In this document: piece by piece, positions 47,541 to 55,785 of the stretch
How positions within the stretch are numbered: position 1 is the stretch's first letter
Layout of the letters: every line of letters begins with the position of its first letter
NCBI GenBank assembly: GCA_000621185.1
Contig: KK211222.1
Location: 615,523-679,522, forward strand
Direction: 5' to 3'
Length of the DNA: 64,000 bases
Source of the DNA: Franconibacter pulveris DSM 19144
Lineage (GTDB): Bacteria; Pseudomonadota; Gammaproteobacteria; Enterobacterales; Enterobacteriaceae
The notes under the pieces: generated by a model
Seen by the model: only the letters and a program-made list of their open reading frames with translations
The model's database searches: none
What the model was told of the DNA's origin: nothing
Made by a program: the position numbers and the translations under genes

Positions 47541-47652
47541 CACCCCGGTCCTCTCCCCAAAGGGGCGAGGGAGAAAAACGAGCAGGCCTGGGCCGTCCCG
47601 CCCCTCCTGCGCCGACCGCTTCCCTCTCCCCGCTGGGGAGAGGGTCAGGGTG
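47541..47652. repeat. inverted pair of REP-like palindromes between urtA and urtB
   Basis: Units at 47541-47576 (minus orientation) and 47619-47652 (plus orientation), each with a CCCTCKCCCC...GGGGAGAGG core followed by a GGGTG tail, 42 bp apart. Similar units occur at 30.9, 31.4 and 31.8 kb. In enterobacteria such paired palindromes commonly protect upstream mRNA; here that would favour the binding-protein gene urtA over the permease genes. Confidence 0.7.
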
Positions 47653-47679
47653 CGAAGAAGCCGACCTGTAAACGGCAAA

Positions 47680-48951
47680 TTAGTTGCTGGCGGTCTTGAT
47701 CGGCTGGTCCGATTTTTTATCGTTGCCCGGAATGTACGGGCTCCAGGGCTGGGCGCGAACCGGCTCGTCGGTCTGCCACACCACGTTAAACTGACCGTTG
47801 CTTTCAATTTCGCCAATCATGACCGGCTTGTGCAGATGATGGTTGGTGGCGTCCATGGTCAGGGTAAAGCCCGAAGGCGCTTTGAAGGATTGCCCCGCCA
47901 TCGCCGCGCGCACCTTGTCCACATCCGTCGTGCCCGCTTTTTCCACCGCCTGCGCCCACATATGGATGCCGACATACGTCGCCTCCATCGGGTCGTTGGT
48001 CACCACGGTATCGGCGTTCGGCAGCTTGTGCGCTTTCGCGTAAGCCTTGTAATCCGCCACAAACTTCTGGTTCGCCGGGTTATCCACTGACTCGAAGTAG
48101 TTCCAGGCCGCGAGGTTGCCGACCAGCGGTTTGGCGTCGATGCCGCGCAGTTCCTCTTCGCCGACCGAGAAGGCCACTACCGGCACGTCGGTCGCCTTCA
48201 GCCCCTGGTTGGCCAGCTCTTTGTAGAACGGCACGTTAGAGTCGCCGTTAATGGTGGAAACCACGGCGGTTTTGCCGCCTGCGGAGAACTTCTTGATATT
48301 GGCGACGATGGTCTGGTAGTCGCTGTAGCCAAACGGCGTATAGACCTCTTCAATGTCTTTATCCTGAACCCCTTTGGAATGCAGGAAGGCGCGCAGGATT
48401 TTATTGGTGGTGCGCGGGTAGACATAGTCGGTGCCGAGCAGGAAGAAGCGCTTCGCGCTGCCGCCATCTTCGCTCATCAGGTATTCCACCGCCGGGATAG
48501 CCTGCTGGTTCGGCGCGGCGCCGGTATAAAAGACGTTGGGCGACATCTCCTCGCCTTCATACTGCACCGGGTAGAACAGTAAGCCATTGAGCTCTTCAAA
48601 TACCGGCAACACCGATTTGCGCGAAACGGAGGTCCAGCAGCCGAAGACGGCGGCGACTTTATCCTGCGTCAGCAGCTGGCGGGCTTTTTCGGCGAACAGC
48701 GGCCAGTTGGAGGCCGGGTCGACCACCACCGGCTCGAGCTTTTTGCCCAGCACCCCGCCTTTGGCGTTGATCTCATCGATGGACATCAGCGCCACGTCTT
48801 TGAGCGGCGTTTCGGAGATGGCCATGGTGCCGGACAGCGAATGCATAATGCCGACTTTAATGGTTTCGGCGGCCTGCGCGCTGAAGGCGAACCCCATGCT
48901 GACCACCGACGCGGAAAGGGCAAAAGCTTTTAACAAGGTACGACGATGCAT
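47680..48951 (-). CDS. urtA: urea ABC transporter substrate-binding protein UrtA
   Basis: 423 residues. The N-terminus HRRTLLKAF plus a hydrophobic stretch ending in AQA looks like a twin-arginine-type signal. Mature protein begins ETIKVGIMHSLSGTMAISE, typical of the urea/amide-binding Leu-Ile-Val family. Further landmarks: PASNWPLFAEKARQLL, FGCWTSVSRKSVLPVFEE, LFYPVQYEGEE. Binds urea in the periplasm. ATG 48951 is chosen for its GGGAG spacing. The REP-like pair lies just downstream. Confidence 0.93.
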   Translation of the reverse strand: MHRRTLLKAFALSASVVSMGFAFSAQAAETIKVGIMHSLSGTMAISETPLKDVALMSIDEINAKGGVLGKKLEPVVVDPASNWPLFAEKARQLLTQDKVAAVFGCWTSVSRKSVLPVFEELNGLLFYPVQYEGEEMSPNVFYTGAAPNQQAIPAVEYLMSEDGGSAKRFFLLGTDYVYPRTTNKILRAFLHSKGVQDKDIEEVYTPFGYSDYQTIVANIKKFSAGGKTAVVSTINGDSNVPFYKELANQGLKATDVPVVAFSVGEEELRGIDAKPLVGNLAAWNYFESVDNPANQKFVADYKAYAKAHKLPNADTVVTNDPMEATYVGIHMWAQAVEKAGTTDVDKVRAAMAGQSFKAPSGFTLTMDATNHHLHKPVMIGEIESNGQFNVVWQTDEPVRAQPWSPYIPGNDKKSDQPIKTASN

Positions 48952-48986
48952 AACGATGACTCCCATAGTGTGTGCTGTGTGTACGG

Positions 48987-49700
48987 TTAATCTCGCGTCT
49001 CCCGCCGCGCCTGGTGCAGCGCGTGGAGCGTAATTTTGCGAACCTCTTTCTGGCTTTGGGCGATATGGTCGTGCAGCCGGGCGCGGGCCTCCTTCAGATT
49101 GCGTTCGAGAATGGCGAGCAGGATCTGGCCGTGCTCGGCGTAAGTGGCGCTGATGCGCGACGCCTGGGTGAAATCCATGCGGCGCACGATGCGGATTTTC
49201 TCGGTCACGTCGCGATGAACCCGCGCCATCTCCGGGTTGCCCGCCGCATCCAGCAGCGTCATATGAAACTGCTCGTCAAAACTCGCGACGGTCGCCCAGT
49301 CGGCGAGCGGCGGGCTCTCTATCCAGATGTGCCTGAGCATCTGCAGCGGCAGCGGACGTACGTCGGCGGGCAGCGCGCAAAGCCGCCCGACCGCCTCCAT
49401 TTCCAGCACCACGCGCAGGTCGTAGAGCGCCTCAAGATGGTCGAAATCAATGGGCCGCACCTGCCAGCCGCTGCGCGGCTGCACGTCGAGATAGCCTTCC
49501 TGTTCGAGCCGGTGCAGCGCCTGACGCACCGGCGTGCGGCTCGCGCCCATCCGCGCCGCGAGGTCGTTTTCGCTGAAGCGATCGCCCGGCAGCAGCAGGA
49601 ACTCGAAAATCTCCTGTTTCAGCAGTCGGTAGATACGCTCGCCCTGTCCCTCCGCGCGGCGTTGACCGGGTTGTTCTGACGTTTGCCAGGTTGGCTGCAT
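48987..49700 (-). CDS. GntR-family (FCD domain) regulator of the urea locus
   Basis: 237 residues. Winged helix at about 25-85 (IYRLLKQEIFEFLLLPGDRF, then ASRTPVRQALHRLEQEGYL) and an FCD ligand domain at about 95-220 with metal-binding-type Asp/His positions (DEQFHMTLL, HRDVTEKI, EHGQILLAI). Located inside the operon between uca and urtA, so it is probably co-transcribed and autoregulated. Its family recognises TNGTNNACNA, and that motif occurs before atzF. The ligand (urea, allophanate or another metabolite) is unknown. Confidence 0.88.
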   Translation of the reverse strand: MQPTWQTSEQPGQRRAEGQGERIYRLLKQEIFEFLLLPGDRFSENDLAARMGASRTPVRQALHRLEQEGYLDVQPRSGWQVRPIDFDHLEALYDLRVVLEMEAVGRLCALPADVRPLPLQMLRHIWIESPPLADWATVASFDEQFHMTLLDAAGNPEMARVHRDVTEKIRIVRRMDFTQASRISATYAEHGQILLAILERNLKEARARLHDHIAQSQKEVRKITLHALHQARRETRD

Positions 49701-49773
49701 GTGCGTTCTCTCTGTTTGCGCTGGCGGGCGGCGCGTTGCCCGCCCGCGGCCTGTTCGGGCTCAGGGTTCACTA

Positions 49774-52700
49774 TCAGCTTGCGATATCGAGCCACAGCAG
49801 CGCGTCGCCGGGACCCACGGGCCGCCCCTGCTGGCAACTGATGCGCGAGACGGTGCCGTCGCAAGGCGCATGGACCATCAGCTCCATTTTCATCGCCTCC
49901 ACGACCACCAGCGGCTCGCCCTGACGCACGCTCTGGCCCGGCTCGACGAGGATCTTCCAGATGTTGCCGTTGAGATCGGCGCTCACCAGATGACCGGTCT
50001 GATCCTCTTCGATCACTTCCTCGGCCTGCAGCGCCCGCTCTACCGCCGCGCTCTCCTGCGCCTGCCAGTGCGCCACTTCGGCGCTGAAGGCCGCCTGCTG
50101 GCGTTCGCGGAACGCGGCGATGTCGTCAGCGTTTTCATCAAGGAAACGGCGGTAAGCGGCGAAATCGAACTCGCTCTCTTCAATGCGGATCTGCGCGCGG
50201 CCTTCGCGGAAAGCGTCGCGCAGCGCCGTCAGCTCCGCCTCGCTCACCGGGTAGAAGCGCACCTGGTCGAAAAACGTCAGCAGCCACGGCGCCTCGCCAA
50301 ACTGGGCGTTTTTCAGGAACTTGTTCCAGATAGGCAGCGTGCGCCCCACCAGCTGATAGCCGCCGGGGGAGTCCATGCCGTAAATGCACATATACATGCC
50401 GCCAATGCCCACGGTGCCTTCGGCAGTCCAGGTGCGCGCCGGGTTATATTTCGAACTGAGCAGGCGGTGGCGCGGGTCAACCGGCACCGCGCAGGGCGCG
50501 CCGAGATAAACGTCGCCAAGCCCCAGAACAAGATAGCTCGCGTCGAAAATGATCCGCTGCACCTCATCACGGCTGGAAAGCCCGTTGGCGCGGCAGATGA
50601 AATCGGCGTTGTTCGGCAGCCACGGCGCTTCGCTTCTCACCGTTTGCTGATAACGCTCCACGGCGGCAAGGGTCGCGCTGTCTTCAAAGGCCATCGGCAG
50701 ATGGACGATGCGCGACGGAATTTTCAGCTCGCTGACGTCGCCGAGCTGTTTCTCAAGGCCAAGCAGCAGCGTCATCAACTGCGTTTGCGAAATGCGCTGG
50801 CTGTCGTAGCGCACCTGTAAAGAACGCACGCCCGGTGAAAGCTCCTCGACGCCCGCCACGCCGCTTGCACGGATCGCCTGCATCAGCAGATGCACCCGCA
50901 GGCGCAGCGCCAGATCCATCACGTTGTCGCCATACTCGATCAGGATGTAGTTATCGCCCGCCTGTCGCCACACCGCGGCAGGGAGCCCGTTCTGCGCGGG
51001 CACTTCGGCTAAAATCGCCGCGCTCGAGGTGGCGCTGGGGGCAGTGGAAACACGGCCATCCGGCAGCGCGCCCACGGCGCACAGGTTGGTTACCGCCACC
51101 TGCTGCGCTATCTCCAGCGACTGGGCGTGCTCAAAGCTGACGGGATGAAAGCGAATGCGGTCGCCAGGCTTTACCTGCCCGACCTTCCACAGCTCCGCTT
51201 TCGCAATAGTCACCGGGCAGACGAAGCCGCCGAGGCTTGGGCCGTCACGGGTGAGGATCACCGGAAAATCGCCGGTGAAGTTAATCGCCCCGATGGCGTA
51301 TTCGCAGTCATGCACGTTTGACGGGTGCAGCCCCGCTTCGCCGCCATCCGCCCGGGTCCACTCCGGTTTCGGCCCCACCAGCCGCACGCCAAGGCGGTTA
51401 GAGTTGTAGTGCACCTGCCATTCGGCGTCGAAAAAGGCGTTCATCGATGCCGGGGTGAAGAAATCCGGCGCGCCGTGCGGCCCGTAAAGCACGCCGATAT
51501 CCCACACCTCGCCATAGTGTGGCAGCAGCGCCGGCTCCGGCTTTTGCGGCAGCGCGATGGGCGGCGGCGTGGTGCAGGCGGCGAGTTCCGGGCGCGAGAT
51601 AGCCAGAATGTCCGCCACCTTCAGCGTGCGTCCGGCGTGGCCGCCAAACTGCCCAAGGGCGAAGGTGGAACGGCTGCCGAGGTAAACCGGCACGTCAATG
51701 CCGTTGCGCACCGCAAGATAGGTGCGACAGCCCGCGCGGGCGCGACCGAGCGTCAGCGTCTGCCCCGCTTTCACCACCACCGGCTGCCAGTACTCCACCG
51801 GTTCGTCATCCAGCGTCGCCGGGCAATCGGCGCCCGTCAGCGCGATGGTGGCGTCGCTGTGAAAACGCAGCGTCGGCCCCTGCAGGGTAAATTCCAGCCC
51901 GGCGGCGTCCGGATGGTTGCCGACAATGCGGTTGGCCAGTCGAAAGGCGAAATCGTCCATCGGCCCTGAAGGCGGCACGCCGATGTCCCAGTAACCGGTA
52001 CGGCCCGGATAATCCTGCACGCTGCTCCAGGTGCCCGGCTCCAGCACTTCGATGGCGTGAGCCTCATAGCTCACCTCATCAAGCAGCCGCGTCCACATAA
52101 CGCCCGCGTTGAACTCCGGCAGCGTCACAATCTGGCGCAGGTAATCGAGGTTGGTGGCGATGCCGTACAGGCGGGTGGCGTTAAGCGCGGCGTTGAGTTT
52201 TTCAAGCGCCTGCTGACGGTCTTCGCCGTGCACGATGATTTTGGCGATCATCGGATCGTAAAAGGCGCTCACCTCCGAACCGGTTGATACCCAGCCGTCT
52301 ACACGCACATCGGACGGGAAAGAGACATCAGTCAGAACGCCTGGGCTTGGCTGAAAGTTTTTCAGCGGATCTTCTGCATACAGGCGCACTTCAATGGCTG
52401 CCCCCTGCGGCGCGCGGTCGAGCGCCGACCACGCCAGCGGTTCGCCCGCCGCGACGTTAACCATGCATTCGATAAGATCCAGTCCGGTAACGCATTCGGT
52501 CACCGGGTGCTCTACCTGTAAACGGGTATTGACCTCAAGGAACCAGAACTCGTCGCTGCGGGCGTCGTAAATAAACTCCACGGTGCCTGCGCTGCGGTAG
52601 TTGACCGATTCGCCAAGGGCGACCGCCGCCGCGTGCAGCGCGTCGCGCGTCGCCTGCGGCAGGTTGGGCGCCGGGGTCTCCTCCACCACTTTCTGGTTGC

Positions 52701-53397
52701 GGCGCTGCAGCGAACAGTCGCGCTCGCCGAGCGCCGCCACGCGTCCTTTGCCGTCGCCTAAAATCTGCACCTCAAGATGACGGGCGCGATCGACGAAGCG
52801 CTCAAGGAAGACGCCGTCATCGCTGAAAAACTGCCGCCCCTGGCGCTTCACACTTTCCCACGCTTCCCGCAGCGCAACGTCGTCGGCGCAGCGGGTCAGG
52901 CCGATGCCGCCGCCACCAGCGGTGGTCTTCAGCATCACCGGATAACCTATCTCCGCCGCCGCAAGGCAGGCTTCTTCCAGCGTCTGTAAAAGCCCCGTGC
53001 CGGGCGTCATCGGCACCCCGGCTTTGCTGGCAAGCGCGCGGGCGCTGTGCTTCAAGCCAAAGTCGGCAATCTGTTGCGGGGTGGGGCCGATAAAGACCAG
53101 CCCGGCCGCCTCGCAGGCGGCGGCGAACTCCGCCCGTTCAGAGAGAAAACCGTAGCCGGGGAAAATCGCCTGCGCCCCGCTCGCTTTCGCGGCGCTGAGG
53201 ATTTTATCGACGTCTAGATAGCTTTCGCTCGCCTTCTCGCCGCCCAGCGCGATGGCGATATCGGCATCGGTAACGTGCTGCGCGTTGCGGTCCGCATCGG
53301 AATAGACCGCGACGCTTTTAATACCCATTTTCTTCAGGGTGCGAATGGCGCGACAGGCGATTTCGCCCCGGTTGGCGATTAAGACGGTGGTAAACAT
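49774..53397 (-). CDS. uca: urea carboxylase (biotin-dependent)
   Basis: 1207 residues, full length. Order: biotin carboxylase (about 1-450; ATP-grasp KTTAGGGGIGL, EVNTRLQVEHPVTE), carboxyltransferase made of AHS2/AHS1-type modules (about 465-1000; EPGTWSSVQDYPGRTGYWDI, GIGGMYMCIYGMDSPGGYQL), and a biotin carrier domain (about 1130-1207) with biotinyl K1170 in VEAMKMELM. Carboxylates urea to allophanate using ATP and bicarbonate. Some relatives prefer guanidine; the associated CgiAB proteins and a ykkC riboswitch are absent here, favouring urea. It lies 9 bp after atzF. Confidence 0.94.
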   Translation of the reverse strand: MFTTVLIANRGEIACRAIRTLKKMGIKSVAVYSDADRNAQHVTDADIAIALGGEKASESYLDVDKILSAAKASGAQAIFPGYGFLSERAEFAAACEAAGLVFIGPTPQQIADFGLKHSARALASKAGVPMTPGTGLLQTLEEACLAAAEIGYPVMLKTTAGGGGIGLTRCADDVALREAWESVKRQGRQFFSDDGVFLERFVDRARHLEVQILGDGKGRVAALGERDCSLQRRNQKVVEETPAPNLPQATRDALHAAAVALGESVNYRSAGTVEFIYDARSDEFWFLEVNTRLQVEHPVTECVTGLDLIECMVNVAAGEPLAWSALDRAPQGAAIEVRLYAEDPLKNFQPSPGVLTDVSFPSDVRVDGWVSTGSEVSAFYDPMIAKIIVHGEDRQQALEKLNAALNATRLYGIATNLDYLRQIVTLPEFNAGVMWTRLLDEVSYEAHAIEVLEPGTWSSVQDYPGRTGYWDIGVPPSGPMDDFAFRLANRIVGNHPDAAGLEFTLQGPTLRFHSDATIALTGADCPATLDDEPVEYWQPVVVKAGQTLTLGRARAGCRTYLAVRNGIDVPVYLGSRSTFALGQFGGHAGRTLKVADILAISRPELAACTTPPPIALPQKPEPALLPHYGEVWDIGVLYGPHGAPDFFTPASMNAFFDAEWQVHYNSNRLGVRLVGPKPEWTRADGGEAGLHPSNVHDCEYAIGAINFTGDFPVILTRDGPSLGGFVCPVTIAKAELWKVGQVKPGDRIRFHPVSFEHAQSLEIAQQVAVTNLCAVGALPDGRVSTAPSATSSAAILAEVPAQNGLPAAVWRQAGDNYILIEYGDNVMDLALRLRVHLLMQAIRASGVAGVEELSPGVRSLQVRYDSQRISQTQLMTLLLGLEKQLGDVSELKIPSRIVHLPMAFEDSATLAAVERYQQTVRSEAPWLPNNADFICRANGLSSRDEVQRIIFDASYLVLGLGDVYLGAPCAVPVDPRHRLLSSKYNPARTWTAEGTVGIGGMYMCIYGMDSPGGYQLVGRTLPIWNKFLKNAQFGEAPWLLTFFDQVRFYPVSEAELTALRDAFREGRAQIRIEESEFDFAAYRRFLDENADDIAAFRERQQAAFSAEVAHWQAQESAAVERALQAEEVIEEDQTGHLVSADLNGNIWKILVEPGQSVRQGEPLVVVEAMKMELMVHAPCDGTVSRISCQQGRPVGPGDALLWLDIAS

Positions 53398-53406
53398 AGG
53401 CTCTCC

Positions 53407-55224
53407 TCAGGCGCTCTGGTGACGGGCGAGCCAGGCTTTCCAGCCGCCCCAGGGGGTGATATCCGCGGCGTCAGTCAGCGCCTGCGGCTCGCAAATAAAC
53501 CCTTTCACCAGGCGCCCGTCGGCAAGCGTGAGCGTGCCGATGCCGAGCGGCGCGGGGATCTCCGCCACAAATTCCCCAAAACGGGCGAGCGGGATGTCCC
53601 ACAGCTCCACCGCAATCGGCGCTCCCCCGGACATGCGCGCAAGGCCAGGCTTCGGCGGCGTGGTATTGGCAAGCGCATAGAGCCGGTAGCTGGCGTCGGT
53701 GGTGGTCTCTTCAATAAAGACCGCGTCGCGGGTGGTGAGCTGGAAATTAAGCGGCATGCCGCGCAGGTGCGCGCCGACCACCGCCAGGCGGACATGCGCG
53801 TCGCTGCGCAAGGCGGGCTGCGGCGCAAGCAGCGCTTTGTTCGTCGCGCCGAGCGGCAGCATCACGGCCTGCTGCCAGAGCACGCCAAAATGGGCCAGCG
53901 CTGCATCACGCCAGGCAGGGGCAATCAGCGTGATGCCCGCAGGCAGGCCGTCGTCGCGGAAATCGCCCGGCAGCGCCAGCGCGCAGAGGTCGGCAAGGTT
54001 GGTGAAGTTGGTGTAATAGCCAAAGTGCGAGTTGTAGCGCACAGGCTCCTCTTTCATCTCTTCGAGCGTATGAATGGTTGGCGATGTCGGCACCACCAGC
54101 GCATCGAAATCAGCAAGTTGCGACTGGATAAGGCGTGAAAGCGCCGCACGGGCGTACTCGGCCCGCCAGGCGTCGCAGGCGCTAAAGCGTAACCCGCTTT
54201 CCACAATGCCGCGCACCGTCGGATCCATCGCCTCCGGCTGACTTTGCAGAATAGCGCCTACCGCCACGGTGCGCTCCGCGACCCATGCGCCGGCGTAAAG
54301 CTGCTCCGCCAGTTCGCGAAACGGCGTGAAATCAATTGGCACCAGCTGTGCGCCAAGCGCCTGCAGACGCGCCACGCTTTTCTCAAACGCCGCCTGACTC
54401 TGGCTGTCGCCGTAGAACTCCAGCGTATCCGGGATGGCGAGACGGGGCGTCGCGGCGAAACGGGCGGGCGCAGTGTGCGGGTTGGCACGGGAATAGGCAT
54501 CCTGCTCGTCGTAACCGCCCGCAATGCGCGCCACGGTATAAGCATCTTCAACGGTCAGCGCAAAGACCGAAACGCAGTCGTTCAGGCGGCAGGCGGGCAC
54601 TACGCCGTGGGTGGAGAGCCAGCCTTTGGTGGGCTTCAGCCCGACAATATTGTTAAAGCCCGCCGGAACGCGCCCGGAACCGGCGGTATCGGTGCCCAGC
54701 GCGAACGCCGCAAGGCCGCGGGCGACGACCGAGGCGGAGCCGGAACTGGAGCCGCCGCTGACGTAGTCCGCATTAAACGTATTCGGCACCGCACCATAAG
54801 GCGAACGGGTGCCCACCAGCCCGGTTGCGAACTGATCGAGGTTGGTTTTGCCAATGGCGATGGCGCCTGCGGCCTTGAGCTTCGCCACGACGGTCGCGTC
54901 CTGCTCCGCCAACCGGGTAAAGGCGGGACAAGCCGCGCTGGTGGGCATCTGCGCCACATCGATATTATCTTTCACCGCGAAGGGCACGCCGAAGAGCGGG
55001 AAATCCTCCAGCGTTTTTTCACCCGACGCCAGCGCCGTTAACAGGCGCTCAATCTGGCTTACGATAAGCGGCTGGGTGGCTTTGAAGATCCACGCCGGAT
55101 CGTTATTTTCTTCGGTTGTATTAAACGCGGCGTAGATTTCCGTAATACGTTTCGGGTCGTTAAGAAATTCCCTGCGCCATTCAGTAAGGGTTAATGGCGA
55201 AAAAAGCGGTTGCGCGATTGTCAT
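53407..55224 (-). CDS. atzF: allophanate hydrolase
   Basis: 605 residues. Amidase-signature domain (about 10-440) with catalytic Lys in FAVKDNIDV and the Ser-Ser-Ser region SGGSSSGSASVVARGL. The C-terminal domain (about 460-605) is typical of full-length AtzF/DUR1-type enzymes (AVVGAHLRGMPLN, LGIGTLTLADGRLVKGF). Converts allophanate to CO2 and ammonia after Uca. ATG 55224 is preferred: an in-frame extension to 55269 would run through the likely operator. First gene of the urea operon. Confidence 0.94.
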   Translation of the reverse strand: MTIAQPLFSPLTLTEWRREFLNDPKRITEIYAAFNTTEENNDPAWIFKATQPLIVSQIERLLTALASGEKTLEDFPLFGVPFAVKDNIDVAQMPTSAACPAFTRLAEQDATVVAKLKAAGAIAIGKTNLDQFATGLVGTRSPYGAVPNTFNADYVSGGSSSGSASVVARGLAAFALGTDTAGSGRVPAGFNNIVGLKPTKGWLSTHGVVPACRLNDCVSVFALTVEDAYTVARIAGGYDEQDAYSRANPHTAPARFAATPRLAIPDTLEFYGDSQSQAAFEKSVARLQALGAQLVPIDFTPFRELAEQLYAGAWVAERTVAVGAILQSQPEAMDPTVRGIVESGLRFSACDAWRAEYARAALSRLIQSQLADFDALVVPTSPTIHTLEEMKEEPVRYNSHFGYYTNFTNLADLCALALPGDFRDDGLPAGITLIAPAWRDAALAHFGVLWQQAVMLPLGATNKALLAPQPALRSDAHVRLAVVGAHLRGMPLNFQLTTRDAVFIEETTTDASYRLYALANTTPPKPGLARMSGGAPIAVELWDIPLARFGEFVAEIPAPLGIGTLTLADGRLVKGFICEPQALTDAADITPWGGWKAWLARHQSA

Positions 55225-55236
55225 CTGCTGGCATCC

Positions 55237-55254
55237 CATCTGGTATACAAGATG
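55237..55254 (-). promoter_or_regulatory. GntR/FCD-type operator upstream of atzF
   Basis: CATCTGGTATACAAGATG is an 18-bp palindrome with a single mismatched pair; its core TGGTATACAA fits the TNGTNNACNA consensus of FadR/FCD-family GntR regulators. It lies 13 bp upstream of the atzF start. Most probably bound by the GntR protein encoded at 48987-49700. Confidence 0.65.
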
Positions 55255-55269
55255 AGATAGCTTTAGCAA

Positions 55270-55499
55270 TTACAATGCCATAATTAATAAAATTATATTT
55301 TTCAAACAGGTATTTAAAAATGATGGAAACGTAGATTTATTTATTTTTATTACAAAGCATGAATGAAAAGGAATCAGGTGCGGCAATAGTGCAAAGGTGC
55401 TTCATAAATGTGCAAGGCTTTGCCGCATAATTAAATAAGATGGAGGAGCAGGCTGGGAATAATCATTTCTTATAGGTTCAGGGCTGGCGGAAATAGTAA
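55270..55499. other. AT-rich promoter region of the urea operon
   Basis: About 230 bp, strikingly A/T-rich compared with flanking genes, no gene seen. It should hold the operon promoter on the minus strand. No guanidine riboswitch core and no correctly spaced sigma-54 site were found. Confidence 0.5.
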
Positions 55500-55720
55500 A
55501 GAGAGCGTCCCATGAACGGGCCAGGTAACGGCAATCCCACCGACCTGTAGCCAGATGACAGAACGAAAGATTTGCCCGGCAAGGGGCGCTTTTGCGAGCC
55601 GGGATGGCTAAAAGGGCTGCGGCGAGCCCTCTTAGCAGGTTTACGGGAAAGAAGGAGGCGCAGGTCGCCAATGCCCGGATGAACGAAACCCTTTACCGCC
55701 CTGCCACTCTCCCCAGCCTG
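55500..55720 (-). repeat. multi-hairpin intergenic repeat, degenerate copy C
   Basis: Aligns to copies A and B over their first two stems. AGCCAGATGACAGAACG (55551-55567), the second stem (55574-55587) and AGCCGGGATG are shared, followed by the first stem at 55607-55636 and TTACGGGAAAGAAGG. The first stem, read on the minus strand, is GCTAAGAGGGC / GCCCTTTTAGC with loop TCGCCGCA and keeps pairing through two compensatory changes and one G-U. The third and fourth stems are lost. Confidence 0.7.
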
Positions 55721-55785
55721 GCGAAGATGCTGGCGGAGGGTTTATCCGCCCTACGTCAACCTGACATGCGGGCCGCCTGGTCTCC

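Noticed and set aside
55410..55440. Possible sigma-54 promoter upstream of atzF
   Set aside because: Minus-strand GGCAAAGCCTTGC has 9 instead of 10 bases between the GG and GC elements, so it does not fit.
55225..55500. Guanidine (ykkC) riboswitch before the urea carboxylase operon
   Set aside because: Looked for because it often precedes such operons; the conserved core sequences were not found and the region is AT-rich.
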